NCBI GenBank assembly: GCA_930367215.1
Contig: OV884060.1
Location: 97,426,151 to 97,490,150 of the forward strand
DNA length: 64,000 bases
Origin: Pollenia angustigena
Taxonomy: Eukaryota > Arthropoda > Insecta > Diptera > Polleniidae
Direction of reading: 5' to 3'
Of this stretch, positions 33,744 through 45,302 are shown piece by piece. The translations under genes were made by a program, and so were the position numbers. Every line of letters begins with the position of its first letter. The first letter of the stretch is position 1. Below the pieces are notes generated by a model. The model did not search any database, was not told where the DNA came from, and saw nothing but the letters and a program-made list of their open reading frames with translations.

Positions 33744-34793
33744 ATGGAGAATTTTTTGAAATATGATGACAAATTAGTAGATAAATTAATGAAGAAAGAA
33801 AAACAGGTACATAAGAAAAAGTTTGATTGTCATATTAATTTGCAGAGAAAAGAATTAGGAATAAGATTTAATAGGAAATGGTTTGTAAATAAAGCAGATA
33901 GGGATACACCAGAGGATGTACAATGGATTTTATCTTTAGGACAAAAACAAGCACTTCCAGTAAATAAGAGGGATTTTCCATTGATTAAATTTATATGTGA
34001 TGATGAAGATTTTATTGAAACTGTAGAAAATAAGGAACAACAGGAAATTGAAAGGTCAAATTTTGTAACGGTAATAGATAATCATTTAAATAAAATGTCA
34101 TTAGATTGTAGGGATAGATTAACAATAAATAAGGTGAAATTGAGCAAAAAATTTCTGAGAAATAATAGCGAAATAATGGTTTTAAGAGCGGATAAAGGTA
34201 ACACAACGTTAGCTATTAATAAAAGGGATTATATGTCTAGAATTGAAAATATTTTAAGTGACGATACTACTTTTCACACATTAGAAAAATACCCAACAAG
34301 CAGATTTGAGAAAATTAACAATAAACTTATAGAAGAACTTTTTAAATTAAATGTGATAACAATAGTGGAAAGACACAAACTAAAAACTTTCATATCTGTA
34401 GCACCAAGATTATATGGTTTACCAAAAATGCATAAGCACAATTTTCCTTTAAGGCCGATTTGTTCGTTCATAAATTTACCCTCCCATAATCTTTGTAAAT
34501 ATATTACGAATTTTCTTAACAAGATAACGGAGAATTCTAAGTATAATGTTAGTAATTCTATACAATTTAAACAAAAGTTGGACAATTTAACAATTCAAGA
34601 TAATGAAAAATTAATATCACTTGATGTTGTTTCATTATTTCCTAGTATTCCAGTTGACTTGGCAATTAGAATTATTGAAGAAAAGTGGGACAAAATTTCA
34701 GGGTTAACAAATATTCATAAGGATTTATTTTTGAGAATTATAAAGTTCTGTATAGTAGATAACAGATTTTTTCAATTTGATAGGAAAATATAA
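33744..34793 (+). pseudogene. PLE reverse transcriptase, N-terminal and palm part
   Basis: ATG at 33744 is the first Met of the open frame. Conserved PLE motifs follow: VLRADKGNTTLAINKRDY, APRLYGLPKMHKH, RPICSFINLPSHNLCKYI and SLDVVSLFPSIP (motif A catalytic Asp). A TAA at 34791-34793 ends it just before motif B, GLPMGSPASPIVAD, which is readable from 34806. Shortly after that the segment that should hold the catalytic Asp pair is deleted (about 34855-34890); the frame picks up again at IKFTIERELNFSIPYLDTLV. The enzyme is therefore dead. N-terminal Lys-rich stretch KLMKKEKQVHKKKFDCH. Confidence 0.88.
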
Positions 34794-34796
34794 ATG

Positions 34797-35900
34797 CAAA
34801 AAAAGGGGCTACCTATGGGTTCTCCAGCATCTCCAATAGTTGCTGATATTGTTATGTAGAAATTAAGATTTCTTTTTATCAACGTTTAATTCTTTTGATC
34901 AGAATATTAAGTTCACTATTGAAAGGGAATTGAATTTTTCAATTCCATATTTGGACACATTGGTGATTAGGAAAGGAAGTAAATTATTTGAAGATTGGTA
35001 TCAAAAACCAACCTCATCAGGTAGAATTTTAAATTATCATTATCACAGCTAGGAATCTAATAGATAGGATATTAACAATTAGTGACAATAGATTTCATAG
35101 GAAAAATAAGGAAATTATTGATTTGCAAATTGGTAAGACAATACAATAAAAAGAGATCTCGTAATATTGATGAGATTTCGGGACCACGTATTTATAAGTC
35201 ATTAACTTATGTACCTCGGTTTTCGGAAAGATTAGAAAACTCGAATATATATGATAAAGGGAAATACAGAATGGCACATAAGGTGATAAATAATGTTGGG
35301 AGATTATTTACAAAAACTAAGGATAGATTACTAAAATCAGAGATGTCGAATTTAGTTTATAAGATTCATTGTGGTGGCAATGAAAACGAACAATGTAGGA
35401 AAATATATGCAGGAACAACTAGGACAAAACTGAAAATAAGATTAACAGGACATAAACATGACCAAAAATATAGGAATTATAATTCAGCCCATGGAGCGGC
35501 AATGATAACGAACAATGTTGGAAAATATATGTAGGAACAACTGGGACAAAACTGAAAATAAGATTAACAGGACATAAACATGACCAAAAATATAGGAATT
35601 ATAATTCAGCCCATGGAGCGGCAATGATAACGAACAATGTTGGAAAATATATGTAGGAACAACTGGGACAAAACTGAAAATAAGATTAACAGGACATAAA
35701 CATGACCAAAAATATAGGAATTATAATTCAGCCCATGGAGCGGCATTATCAACTAATTGTAGGGACTTTAATCATTATCCAGATTTTGAAAACACATTAA
35801 CTTTGAATACGGAAAGTTTTAAGAAACGTAGATATATGTTAGAAATGTTGCAGATAAATAATGTTCCATTTGAGAAAAGGATTAATTTTAAAAATGATAC
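34797..35900 (+). pseudogene. PLE RT remainder and GIY-YIG endonuclease, with tandem triplication
   Basis: After several stops (34858, 35052 and nearby) a frame from 35082 reads ISGPRIYKSLTYVPRF, then a GIY-YIG nuclease: NLVYKIHCGG, C-rich ENEQC, KIYAGTTRTKLKIRLTGHKH (the YIG-T-RLK-R-H pattern), which in PLEs nicks the target. A 122-bp segment (35379-35500) is repeated at 35501-35622 and 35623-35744. Since 122 is not a multiple of 3, each copy shifts the frame. The original C-terminus, FNHYPDFENTLTLN ... NVPFEKRINF, is readable in a third frame to 35921. Confidence 0.85.
35379..35744. repeat. Tandem repeat, 122 bp x 3, in PLE endonuclease
   Basis: Units start at 35379, 35501 and 35623. Units 2 and 3 are identical to each other by eye, and unit 1 differs at a few bases, so the last duplication is recent. 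Confidence 0.92.
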
Positions 35901-36240
35901 TGAGGGGCTTAGCTCAGATTAAAAATAAAAATAAATAGGTTGAAGGAAGGGGTAATTATAAATAGGTATTTGTCCTTGATTGTTTATAAAATAAATTTCA
36001 GATGGCAAAGCTCAGTTGGTGAACATTTATTAAATGAAAATGACTATTGCCGGAAAGGGACATTAAAATAGGTTTTAGCCATTGAATATATTTAAAATTT
36101 TTGTTTTCCTTTTTAGTTTGTTTGTCTTTTTGTTTAAAGTTTGTAAAATGAAATTTTTAAATTTATTATGATAATTTTGTTTTTTGAAATTTTAAAATTT
36201 ATTTTTCCATTTATTGTCAAAATTTATTTTATAAAAAAAA

Positions 36241-36272
36241 GAAGATTTCCAACGGAAATCGAAATATTGAAA
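36241..36272 (+). ncRNA. Possible degenerate hammerhead ribozyme core in the PLE tail
   Basis: GAAGATTTCCAACGGAAATC forms a 7-bp stem (GATTTCC/GGAAATC, loop AAC) followed at once by GAAA, the arrangement of helix II and the CGAAA box of a hammerhead. The upstream CUGAUGA box is degraded to AAAGAAGA. PLEs are known to carry hammerhead motifs in their terminal repeats. Stems I and III were not established. Confidence 0.3.
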
Positions 36273-36300
36273 ATAAAAAAATTTTTATTAATTTTTTAAA

Positions 36301-36866
36301 AAAAGTGGCCTTGAGCTTAAATAATTTATTAAAGTAAAATATTTAATAAATAAGGTCGAAGAAAAAGGATAATAATTTACATATCAAATACCCCACTATG
36401 CTATTAGTTTTTTAACACTTCTAATTATTTCGGTTAATTCTGTTAACAGACTGATATGAGAACATATGTATGAGAAACGTGAAAGAAAAAAAGGTGTTGA
36501 CAATCAAATCCATTTCTCGCCACATTCCTGCTGATCGATGGTGAAGATAACAAAAATTGAAAATCATTATAATTTAAGTCACCGGTCGGCGGAAAATGGA
36601 CAGGGCACAAAACACCGTCTTTGTTTGTATAAAAAAATTTTTTCTTAACACATAGGTACATTTAAATAATTAAAAACACAAAAAAAAAATGTTATAATAC
36701 TACAAAATATTGAAATTTTAGTTACATCAGCTTATCGGTTAATCGACTGAAATTAACCGGTTTAATCGTTAATCGAAAAAAGCCAATTTGAAATTAACCG
36801 ATCAGTGAATCGGGTAGTAATTAATCGGTGAATCGGAATGAATACCCTAATAAATATATGTAAAAA
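36301..36866. other. No gene; TTAATCG repeat cluster
   Basis: 36725-36845 is packed with TTAATCG/CGATTAA and ATTAACCG variants in both orientations, resembling subterminal repeats of a DNA transposon, but no matching partner end was found. Confidence 0.4.
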
Positions 36867-37300
36867 TCTATATATATAAAAATTTAAAAGTTTGTCTGTT
36901 TGTGTGTATGTTGGCTTATGGACTCCTAAGCTACTGAACCGATTTTCCTGAAATTTGTACAGTAACATTACGTGAGCCCTAACAATGAAATAGGCTACTT
37001 ATTTTTTCAATAGGGGCAGGGAAATTGGTACCCCCCATGGGATGCAAATATTAAATATCGCATATCTTAAGGACCGCTGCACGCATATTGTTGAACTTTC
37101 GGTAGAAGGATCTTCTGAGCCCCAAAATTGAAATAAAATAGCAGCGGAGGAAGTGATACCCTCCATAGGACGCCAATGTTTAGTATCGCATATTTTAAGA
37201 ACTGTTAGAGTGAGAATGTTATTTGAAAATAAAGCGGGTAGGTGCAGGGAGGAAACACCTCCCATAGGATGCTTATATTAAATATATCTCAACTGAAGAC
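36867..37300 (+). mobile_element. Helitron 5' part (TCTATATATATAAAA)
   Basis: Starts A^TCTATATATATAAAAATTT and carries the block ACTCCTAAGCTACTGAACCG and the GGGCAGGGAAAT/CCCCCATGGGATGC region of the Helitron at 8493-9378. The 3' hairpin and CTAG end are missing. It runs into a DINE-like tail remnant (GATTCGGCATAGCC at 37366). Confidence 0.7.
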
Positions 37301-37725
37301 TCGATTTGTGGGCGTGCCACAAAGTTAATTTATTTATGTCTATGGTCTAGAATATGGTAATAAGATTCGGCATAGCCGCTTACTTGTTTTAATTTAGATA
37401 ATATTTTTATAAAAAAATTATCAAAATTTAAGAAGTATGTATGTACCTATTTCGTTTATTGTCAATTGGTATGATCTTTAGAGTTTTTTACGAAAACATT
37501 TTACGAAAAATTTGTTAATTTTTTTAACTCGCACACATTCCGTTAATTATTAACCAACCGAGACTACATGTTTTCTACTATTTTAGCCAGCCATTTATGC
37601 ATGCATTTAAATTTATTCGATCTTCAACTTAATTTTATACAAAATTATAATTTAAAATCCCGGCATTAAAAAATGGTTATAAAACTTAACAAAATTGTGG
37701 AAACAGGCTAACCTCAGTAAAGGTA

Positions 37726-38187
37726 GAAGTACTTAACACGCGTTAATTCGTCGACGTTTGTCGTGCGTTTAAGAACTTTAACGCAAAAAGAATTGCAAGT
37801 TAAACAACGCGCGTTACAAAAGCCATTCCTGTCAGCTGTTTTTTTTATTTGTTTTCTTATTTGTGCATTGAAAACGGATTCAAAAGTATATCAAGATTTT
37901 ATTATTTTATTGAATTAATTCTTTTTATATAAATATTGAATGTTTTTTAAGCTCTTCAATTAGTTTGTCTTTCATGATTCACAAATTTGTGAAGTTATTC
38001 CTTTAATTGCCAGCTGATTACCTGTCAAAAATACACAACGCGTAAAAAAGTTCAAAGTTAACCAACTTTCTGGCGCAAACGCGTCAAAATATTTTGAATG
38101 TAACTTGTTCTATAAAAAAACACTCGAGTAACTTTTTTTGACAGAAGTCTACAGAGCGCGCGGACACTAACGCGTGTTATGTACTTC
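37726..38187. mobile_element. MITE (GAAGTACTTAACACGCGTTA)
   Basis: GAAGTACTTAACACGCGTTA at 37726 pairs with the inverse of GAAGTACATAACACGCGTTA ending at 38187, one mismatch. AACGCG motifs recur inside. No TSD seen. Confidence 0.65.
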
Positions 38188-40389
38188 AAGTCTCATATTG
38201 GAATATCCAAGGCGAATTGACTAGAAGGTGAGGTCAACTCTACAACAACACTGCTTCTGAGGTCTGCTTGTCAAAAATATTGCTAGTAAAAAAAATTGGT
38301 TTGTTTACATAACAAACTATTTTGTATACAAACTTTGACAAGTCGACCACCGAAAAAAACACCATATGTTGACTTGAACCCACTTTCTAGTCAATTTAGG
38401 GTTGCCATACGTACTGTCTTAAGCAGTACAGGTACTGATTTTTTGCAATTGTACTGTTTTATGCACAACTCCTAAAACAGTATGCAAATGTACTGTTTTT
38501 TACACTTTGTACAGTTTTTTGTACTTTTTTTTTTGTTCAGTGTACAAAATACCAAGATATTAAGAAAAACCCTACTAAAACACATTTTTATGATATCCTA
38601 ATATTTAACAGTACATAGCTTAAAATTTTTTTATGTGTTTCAAACAAAAAAGTTCTAAAATAATACGAGTTTTTACGGTGTGGTCATTGTTTTCTCGTAA
38701 ATACACAGCAGAAATCTAAATTATAATGAGTAGGTCGCAGCAGTAGTATATTTTCATATTGTTATTTTTAAGACATGTGTACTATGTATGATTTTATGGC
38801 TACCTCTTCCAATAGTATTTCTCTTTCCACACCTGAGAAAGACAAAATAAAAAAAAAAAAAAAAAAAAAATTGTTTAAATACTAAATAAATACAAACTTA
38901 TTCCAACACAATTATATTAAATTTTTAGAACTTTATTAATTTTACGGCATGTTCTGGATATCGAAATCACGTGAAATTGAAAACGAACAAATTTGGAAAA
39001 TTCTCCGTGTTCAAAATTTATTGAAATACCTAACACCTTTGAGGACCACTTTTCTTTACCTAAACTACTGAAATAAGGAAAAGATAAGTTAATTTTTACA
39101 AAAATTTCATTGAAAATATTCATCGTTTTCAATTGCACTTGATTGTTTTACAGGCAGAAATTTTTGTTTTAAATTTTATTGAAACTTGTTTTTTTACTAT
39201 TTTAATATTTTCAGATCTTGTTAAATAAAAATAAACCAAACTATGTATGTTTTTTGGATTTTATAGATTAATGGCCAATTTCACCAAGTTCAGGTATAAT
39301 TAACTATCATTATAAATGTCAAAAATCTATTGTTTTAGTAATAGTTAATTTTAGCAGAACTTGGTAAAACTGGCCGTAAATAATTTAAAAATTTAAATAG
39401 AAACTGGGAATTATTTCCTTCCGAAGGTTACTTTATATTATATTCAACATTTTTCATTTTTCGAATTTATTCTATGAGCTAAATTTCAGTTATGTATTTT
39501 ATAAAGCTTTTTTGTAATAGTTCTATTCCTTCAATTTTTCAGAAATGACTTTATACACTACCAGACTAAAATATTGTATTTTCTTTTTACATTTTACCTT
39601 AGCCTTGATCGGCGCGGATCCAGCTTGAGCCTTAGGGGAGGGGGGGGGGGGATTTAGTATGATACAAAAAAGTAAAAAATTTGTTTTTTAAAGTTTATTA
39701 AAAACAATATGTGTATTAGGGTAAGTACTTTTTGCAATTTTTGCGAATATCAAATTCTTCATCGCATAGCCGTATAGGCCGTGAAAAAATATTAAGAAAT
39801 GATGTATTACTTTTTCGCGATCGTGAAGAAATTTTCCGCACCAAACGCGAATTGAAAGATTTAAATTTAAATTTTTCTCCTTACTATACAAAATTAACAT
39901 TTAATTACAAAATTTTAAGTACTTTCTAATAATTTCATGAATATAACAAGATCTTACCATTTATACGGAAGAAGGGCGCAATAATAAACTAAATTTTAAT
40001 TGCAAATGATAGATGTTGTGATTGATGAGTTGTTTGGCGGATATATGAAATAGTGATAATTTTCAGCACCGTAGTAATATATGCGCGGAACGAGCTATTA
40101 AAGTTGCACAAGATATTTTTCCATTATGTAAACAACTCGCACTTTAAACTTAAAATTTATATCATTAAACCCAAAAAAATAGATTTTCATTTTTGTTATA
40201 CAGTTGCTTATTTTATGTATTTATGCCTGTATTCATAAACAATTTTTAAATTTAATAAAGGCTTGAAAACCAAATTTTCTATGAAAATTTTCCTTAATAA
40301 ACGTTTATTAAATTTTATAATCATTTATGAATATGGGGGCTAAAATATATAGCATATATAAACAATAAATGTACCATATATAGTTGGGG

Positions 40390-40614
40390 GATTCACAAGG
40401 TGTGCTATCAAGTCACATCGTTATAATGTCCTAAATAATATTTTACAATTGGAAAAAAAAAATATTGTTGTGTTTGAAACAAAATAACAAATTTTATGCT
40501 GTGTTCATTGATTCGTCATAGCTGTACAGTAGGATTCTAAATTGTCATATATATTTCTTGCAATTATTTAAAGACATATGGCATTACAACTTTATGACTA
40601 CCTTGTGAATCCCC
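40390..40614. mobile_element. MITE (TTGGGGGATTCACAAGGT)
   Basis: 18-bp TIR TTGGGGGATTCACAAGGT near 40384 and its near-perfect inverse ending near 40617, around AT-rich non-coding sequence, inside the hAT element 3' of the transposase. Confidence 0.65.
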
Positions 40615-40827
40615 CAAATGTGTATGGAAATTAAAAAAAAAAAAATTTTTTTTTAGGAGCTTTAGAAATAGCATTTGGTGCGGAAACTTTTTTGGCCAAA
40701 ATGGCATAAAAAAATTATTTTCATTATCAATACTAAATTGCCCGTGGGATAAAGAAATTTTGACCAAAAAAGTCATTACCCTAATTAAAAAAACTCAAAA
40801 AAAGGTTAAATAAAATATAAGACCAGT

Positions 40828-42040
40828 TCAATATACATTAATCTTTTTATATACGCAATTTATGATTTCCTTGTGAGGCAAATTTAGACAGTACAGTCTA
40901 TCTTCTATCATTGTTGATCTGAGCCATGTTTTTATTCGACGAAGGGTAGGGAATGACCTCCCTCTCGTAGCTTTACTGACGAGCATTGAAACGAAAATTT
41001 TTAATATATTTCTTAGATTTGGGTAGATATCTTCATCACAGTTTATTAAAGCATCTACAACGCTATCTGATAGATCAGGCTCAAGTTTAGATGTTAGTAG
41101 GTGTTTATCTCTTTTATCAAAAATAATCAGCTCATCAGCTAGTTGTGATTTAAACAGTTTTGTATCTGTATATGACTTGATTACACTTTGAGGTAGAAAG
41201 TTAGGTATGTTCAATACATTTGGGATATCTATTGGGAAAGTTGTTATGAGATCTTCTAAAATAAATTCAATAAGAGGAATCACACTTAATATGTATATTC
41301 CGCAAATAAATTTAAAAGTACTAAGGAGTTCCTTTATATAAAGGTAGAGATACTACCTTTCCACTCAGATATTATTTCTAAAGCTTCTACTATATGATGT
41401 ACACTTGGTGCAAAGGCGCATAATGAAGAGAGCTTGGCTCCCAAATACTTTGTTAAAACTGTTTTTCGCTTGGGATGATTATAAAAATTTTGTCGTTTCT
41501 TTAACAAATTATACAACTTTCTGTATTAATGGCACTTTTTGTATTAATGGCAATAGAATAGCAAGGCGTTTGGTTCGCATTTGTCGCTTTTCCAGAAATT
41601 TTGAACTGCTCAATTTTCTGCTGACATCAGAGGACACCCATCTGCTCCACCTCCTACACCATTTTTAAGGTCAAGACCAAAATTTGTCAAAGCTTTAAGA
41701 ACTATTGATGATAGTGCCTCAATTTCCCTATGCTAATCCCCGCGAAGCTTGACGCTTGTCTGCAGGAAAGAAACCAGAGTCTCTGTCGGGAATCGAACCC
41801 GCAACCCCGGGGTTGATAGACTAGCTCACTACTAGCTAGCCTACCAGGGCACTCAACGTCATCAATATCTTTTGAAGCCTCTTTAAATGCGTTTACAATA
41901 AAGTCAATAAATTCTTCCTTAAAAATTTTTTGTTGTATGTTGAAATATCTTAAAGATAAGGAAATCTGACTTTTCCCCGACAAATCCGTGCTTTCGTCAA
42001 AAATTATCGAATAGAATTTTGATTCATATAACACATACAT
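40828..42040 (-). pseudogene. hAT transposase, broken
   Basis: N-terminal side (42040 downwards): YSIIFDESTDLSGKSQISLS with the catalytic DES motif region, then EEFIDFI. The frame then runs into the SINE. A middle piece lies at 41516-41334 (KLSSLCAFAPSVHHIVEALE). The C-terminal piece at 41283-40828 reads DEDIYPNLRNILKIFVSMLV, then TRGRSFPTLRRIKTWLRSTM and EDRLYCLNL, the hAT dimerisation domain. Stops and frameshifts separate the blocks, and the zinc-finger N-terminus was not found. It would catalyse cut-and-paste transposition. Confidence 0.85.
41714..41854 (-). mobile_element. tRNA-derived SINE
   Basis: On the minus strand it starts GTGCCCTGGTAGGCTAGCTA (A box around TGGTAGGCTAGC) and holds GGTTCGATTCC, a consensus RNA polymerase III B box, about 60 bases in. 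A tRNA-unrelated tail of about 70 bases ends near ATTGAGGCACT. It is inserted in the transposase frame in the same orientation. The flanks ATTGATGA and TCATCAAT are inverted rather than direct. A second truncated copy is at 27974. Confidence 0.72.
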
Positions 42041-42863
42041 ATATACATAAATATAGCATATTCAAACTAAGGCTTATTAATAATTCAACCGCACGCATTA
42101 TCAAGTCAGACGTTTAGGTAAACTAGATGTTTCATTGAAAATATCTAATAAATAACTTTTAGGATTAAGATTTGGATACTTATTGAAAATTTCGTTAGAG
42201 ATTCAATAAAAAAACAAAAAAATACTTTTTAAAAATTTTGTTAGAGATTCCATTAAAAAAAAAAACAAAAAAAATCTTGCTGGGATTTCTAAAAATTTTG
42301 TACTTTAAAAAAAAATATTATTATTGGGAATTCTTGTATTATCGAAATTAACAAAACATATTTTTATAATTTACGGGGGGGAAATTTCCTTATTTCCCCA
42401 CCCCCCCCTGAAACCACGCCTGGCCTTGATAGAGTAAATTCGAAAAATTTAAAATGTCGAATATAATTTAAAAATTTTTTGAAATTCGAAAATTAATTTA
42501 GGAAACAAAAATTTTCTCAAATTCTATATGATTTGTGCAACTAGGTGTGTGGTGAAAATTGCTTTAAATACGAATATGTTTAAAGAAAATCGTACAATGT
42601 ATGTATCACAATCAATGAGTTAATTGTTTCAAGCTAAGTTCGGCTTTTCTCCTTTCTTATATGGCTTACAGCAATGTTATGGTTTTCCTGACCAAATGCT
42701 TCGTTTGTGGTGTTTGCTTTTTAAACGCAAATGGAGTAATTTTTTTCGTCAAAGAAATTTACTTTTTTTTCTTGATTGTACTGTTTTTTTGTGTTCAATG
42801 TACTGTTTTTCCGAATTTAAAATCTGGCTACCCTAAGTCAATTCGTCTTGGGAATATCATGAT

Positions 42864-43830
42864 ATTTTAAGGCGTTTAAGAAATTTGTTTAGTTAAAATT
42901 GTGTGAGAACTAGGAGTTTGAACGTTTGCTGCTCCTAGACCCTTTAAGACTCGGCAAGTTAGTTGCGCAAGTCAGTTTTTAATTTTCTTTCAGTTTCTTT
43001 TGAACTTGCTCAGCAATTTAGTTACGCTATTTTCTACAAAAATTTTTCGTAACTTTTCGGCGTTTCTTTTTTTATTTTTCATTTCTGCCTCCATTTTAAT
43101 TGTCAAAAGTGATTTGTATTGTAAAGTTTAGTATAAACAATGGAACCAGAATAAGACAAATATATAATTAAAGATAAACTTGAGTTCATTTTGAAAGCGG
43201 CTGATTTAGATTCCGATGACAGTCAAACAAATTTTTTCCCTTAACCCTTAATCTGACATTTAGCAACCAAGAATTGTGCAAGTGCAAGTGAATTGTGCCT
43301 AGTGTGAAAGGGGTTTTATTTAGGTAGACCTGTAAGACAAATTTCTATAGAAATTTGGTAGTGTAACAAAAAAAAAAAAAGAAGTGTTTTACAAAATAGC
43401 GCCCTTAATTATTAAAAGAATATGTATGTTAGTCTTATTTATTTAATGACTTATGCTTTTGTTGCATAATATGTATTTTAAATGAAAATTTAATACATAT
43501 TATGTATCAATTTTTCATTTAAAATAATTATTTTTCGGTACAGAATGCATTCTTAGGCATTTCTGTTGAATACATAGTGTTGTAGCTATACAAAGCTATT
43601 GTTGGTTTTATGTTTTTTTCTTTTTTGTTAATATTTTTATTTGCTTTGCTTTTGGATTTTGTTTATAATTCATCAACGCTTACATGCAATATTTTGCATT
43701 TAATTTAATAAACACTTTAGAACTCAATCAATAAATGTATTTACATATGTATGTGAATGTATGTATACATGTGCACATCAACAAAAAAATAAAATAAGAT
43801 TTGTATTAATTTACACAGTACGAAACCATA
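42864..43830. other. No gene; AT palindrome
   Basis: A hairpin ATAATATGTATT...AATACATATTAT lies at 43467-43503, followed by a further inverse of the ATTTTAAATGAAAA segment. Nothing coding. Confidence 0.4.
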
Positions 43831-44157
43831 CCCTGCAAATAATAGGACCAGTCCAAACACGCGTGTAAAGAGTAGCCCACAACGGACTAGGACTAGTCCA
43901 AAAGCAACCCAAACGTATGGAAAAAACATCTTTTATTTAACATTACGACCATATAATATAGTTTTAAAACTAATCCATGGTATACTCAAGTGGATTAGTT
44001 TTGAACTCGTTTAAACACGAAAGCACGTCGTTAAAAAAACGAAGACATGTCGTCTCACTACAAACACTTTTTAACAATGGCATGGTCCATGCTTGCATTA
44101 CATCGGACCAGTCCATTTTATCAAAATAGAGCAGGTGGTCCAATATTATTTGCAGGG
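43831..44157. mobile_element. TA-inserted MITE (CCCTGCAAATAAT)
   Basis: CCCTGCAAATAAT at 43831 and ATTATTTGCAGGG ending 44157 are perfect inverses with TA on both sides. Subterminal GGACCAGTCC motifs face each other. 327 bp, non-coding. Confidence 0.75.
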
Positions 44158-44236
44158 TATTTTCTTATTTAGAAATGCTAAATGTGAACGAATCAGTGTT
44201 GCCAATGAAGAATTCGGAAATTACTCATGACTGTGT

Positions 44237-45302
44237 ACCAAATTACACATTTCATTTCATTTATTTCTTTATTGAATTACTATCACCACAAGAATAAATC
44301 TTATAAATTACAGTGATAGTAAGTAACATTTGTTATAATAACATTAAGTAGATATCATTTGTATATAATAAATTTAATCATAAAAATTTACATAAACTAA
44401 CATAACACAGTTAACATTAGACATACATATTTAGATTCAAAAAAATTTTAAAACAATTTTAAAAGTTCCTTTTTGAAAAGTAATGCGTTGCTTTGTACTT
44501 GGATATATGATGGTAAGTCGTTCCAAAGACACGTTGTGTAATTGAAAAATTGTCTCGTTTTGTATTTTTGTGATCTCAAGTTTTTCCCACGTGGTGATTG
44601 TGCAAAAAAAATTTTGTTGAAAAGATATTCTGGGTTCTTCAGATAAATAATCTTATGCTTTTATATTTTAGTAAATTTTTAAAACTTATATTATGTAACT
44701 GGTATGAATATGATGATATACTATCTCGTCTTCTTCTGTTGAAAACGTATCTGGCTATATTGTTATATGTGACCTCGAGGCGATTGAAGTCAATAGCATC
44801 GCAATTGGCAAATATTTCACACCCGTAAAGTAAAACTGGTATTAAATAAGTTCTTGCCAAAAGCATTCTTATTTCAAACGGAGTCGATGATTGCACAGCC
44901 CACAGATTTCTCAGCATCCCATGAACTTTACCAGCTGTTATATTATATGGTAAGTCCAAGAAAGTTCGGCATTAAATGTGATTCCCAAATTCGAGGACGA
45001 TTGAACAAAATTGATTTTTGAGTTGTTAATATGTAGAAATATATTATCATTCAGTCGTTTTTTATTATTTCTTGATATGAAGATGCATTTCGATTTGTCA
45101 GGGCTTATACACAAGCCGTTAATACATGCCCATTTATGTATATTATCCAAATCACTGTTAATACAGTCAATAAAATTTTGGGCATTTTCCATCGTGCTGC
45201 TTAAGTACAGCTGAACGTCATCAGCATACATTTGAACACTGCAGTAATTCAGATCCTCAGGCAAATCGTTAATTTACATACAGAAAAGCAATGGAATTTG
45301 AA
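44237..45302 (-). mobile_element. Non-LTR retrotransposon 3' fragment (second LINE clade), copy 1
   Basis: Minus-strand RT end: INDLPEDLNYCSVQMYADDV with the catalytic YADD (about 45230), NGLCISPDKSKCIFIS, SSNLGITFNAELSWTYHI, RMLLARTYLIPVLLYGCEIF. A stop near 45275 and a frameshift near 44950 break it. The 3' tail is ATTCAATAAAGAAATAAATG-like, of short 4-5 base repeats rather than poly(A). AAATTACA occurs at both flanks (about 44230 and 45303), a possible TSD. YADDVQLY suggests a CR1/Loa/I-type clade, not Jockey. Confidence 0.8.

Larger units (their letters stand above)
33411..36300 (+). mobile_element. Penelope-like retroelement (PLE), degenerate
   Basis: A ~70-base block (ATTCTAATTCATCTTGATTG) at 33411-33482 is repeated inverted at 33655-33728, directly before the coding region; PLEs often carry terminal repeats and inverted partial copies. 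The protein combines a PLE-type RT and a GIY-YIG endonuclease (separate entries). The tail to about 36300 is non-coding and A/T-rich. Outer edges are approximate. Confidence 0.85.
39610..42422 (-). mobile_element. hAT transposon with degenerate transposase (DUF4371/ZMYM1-like)
   Basis: Perfect 8-bp TSD GCCTTGAT (39602-39609 and 42423-42430). TIRs CGGCGCGGATCCAG / inverse of CAGGCGTGGTTTCAG, followed by G-rich runs; the left end has lost about one base. The transposase is on the minus strand in three blocks (separate entry). A MITE (40390-40614) and a SINE (41714-41854) are inserted. 2.8 kb. Confidence 0.9.
38397..42835. mobile_element. hAT-like element, TAGGGTTGCCATACGTACTG family, copy 2
   Basis: Ends TAGGGTTGCC / GGCTACCCTA with perfect 8-bp TSD AGTCAATT (38389-38396 and 42836-42843). 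GTACTGTTTT motifs recur at both ends. A second hAT, 39610-42422, sits inside, leaving about 1.6 kb of its own sequence. The left 850 bp matches copy 1 at 28002 and supplies the empty site for Helitron A. No transposase frame. Confidence 0.85.
38197..42863. mobile_element. Small foldback MITE, split by a hAT insertion
   Basis: The left arm at 38197-38245 (GAATATCCAAGGCGAATTGA then CTAGAAGGTGAGGTCAAC) is matched inverted at 38368-38396 and, after the hAT element, at 42844-42863. Without the insert the MITE is only about 220 bp. It contributes the AGTCAATT target. Confidence 0.72.

Noticed and set aside
41714..41854. An intact tRNA gene
   Set aside because: The B box is good but the 5' and 3' halves do not form a full cloverleaf and the sequence carries a non-tRNA tail, so a SINE fits better.
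44598..45214. Plus-strand frames at 44598-44828 and 45011-45214
   Set aside because: Antisense to the RT of the minus-strand LINE fragment.
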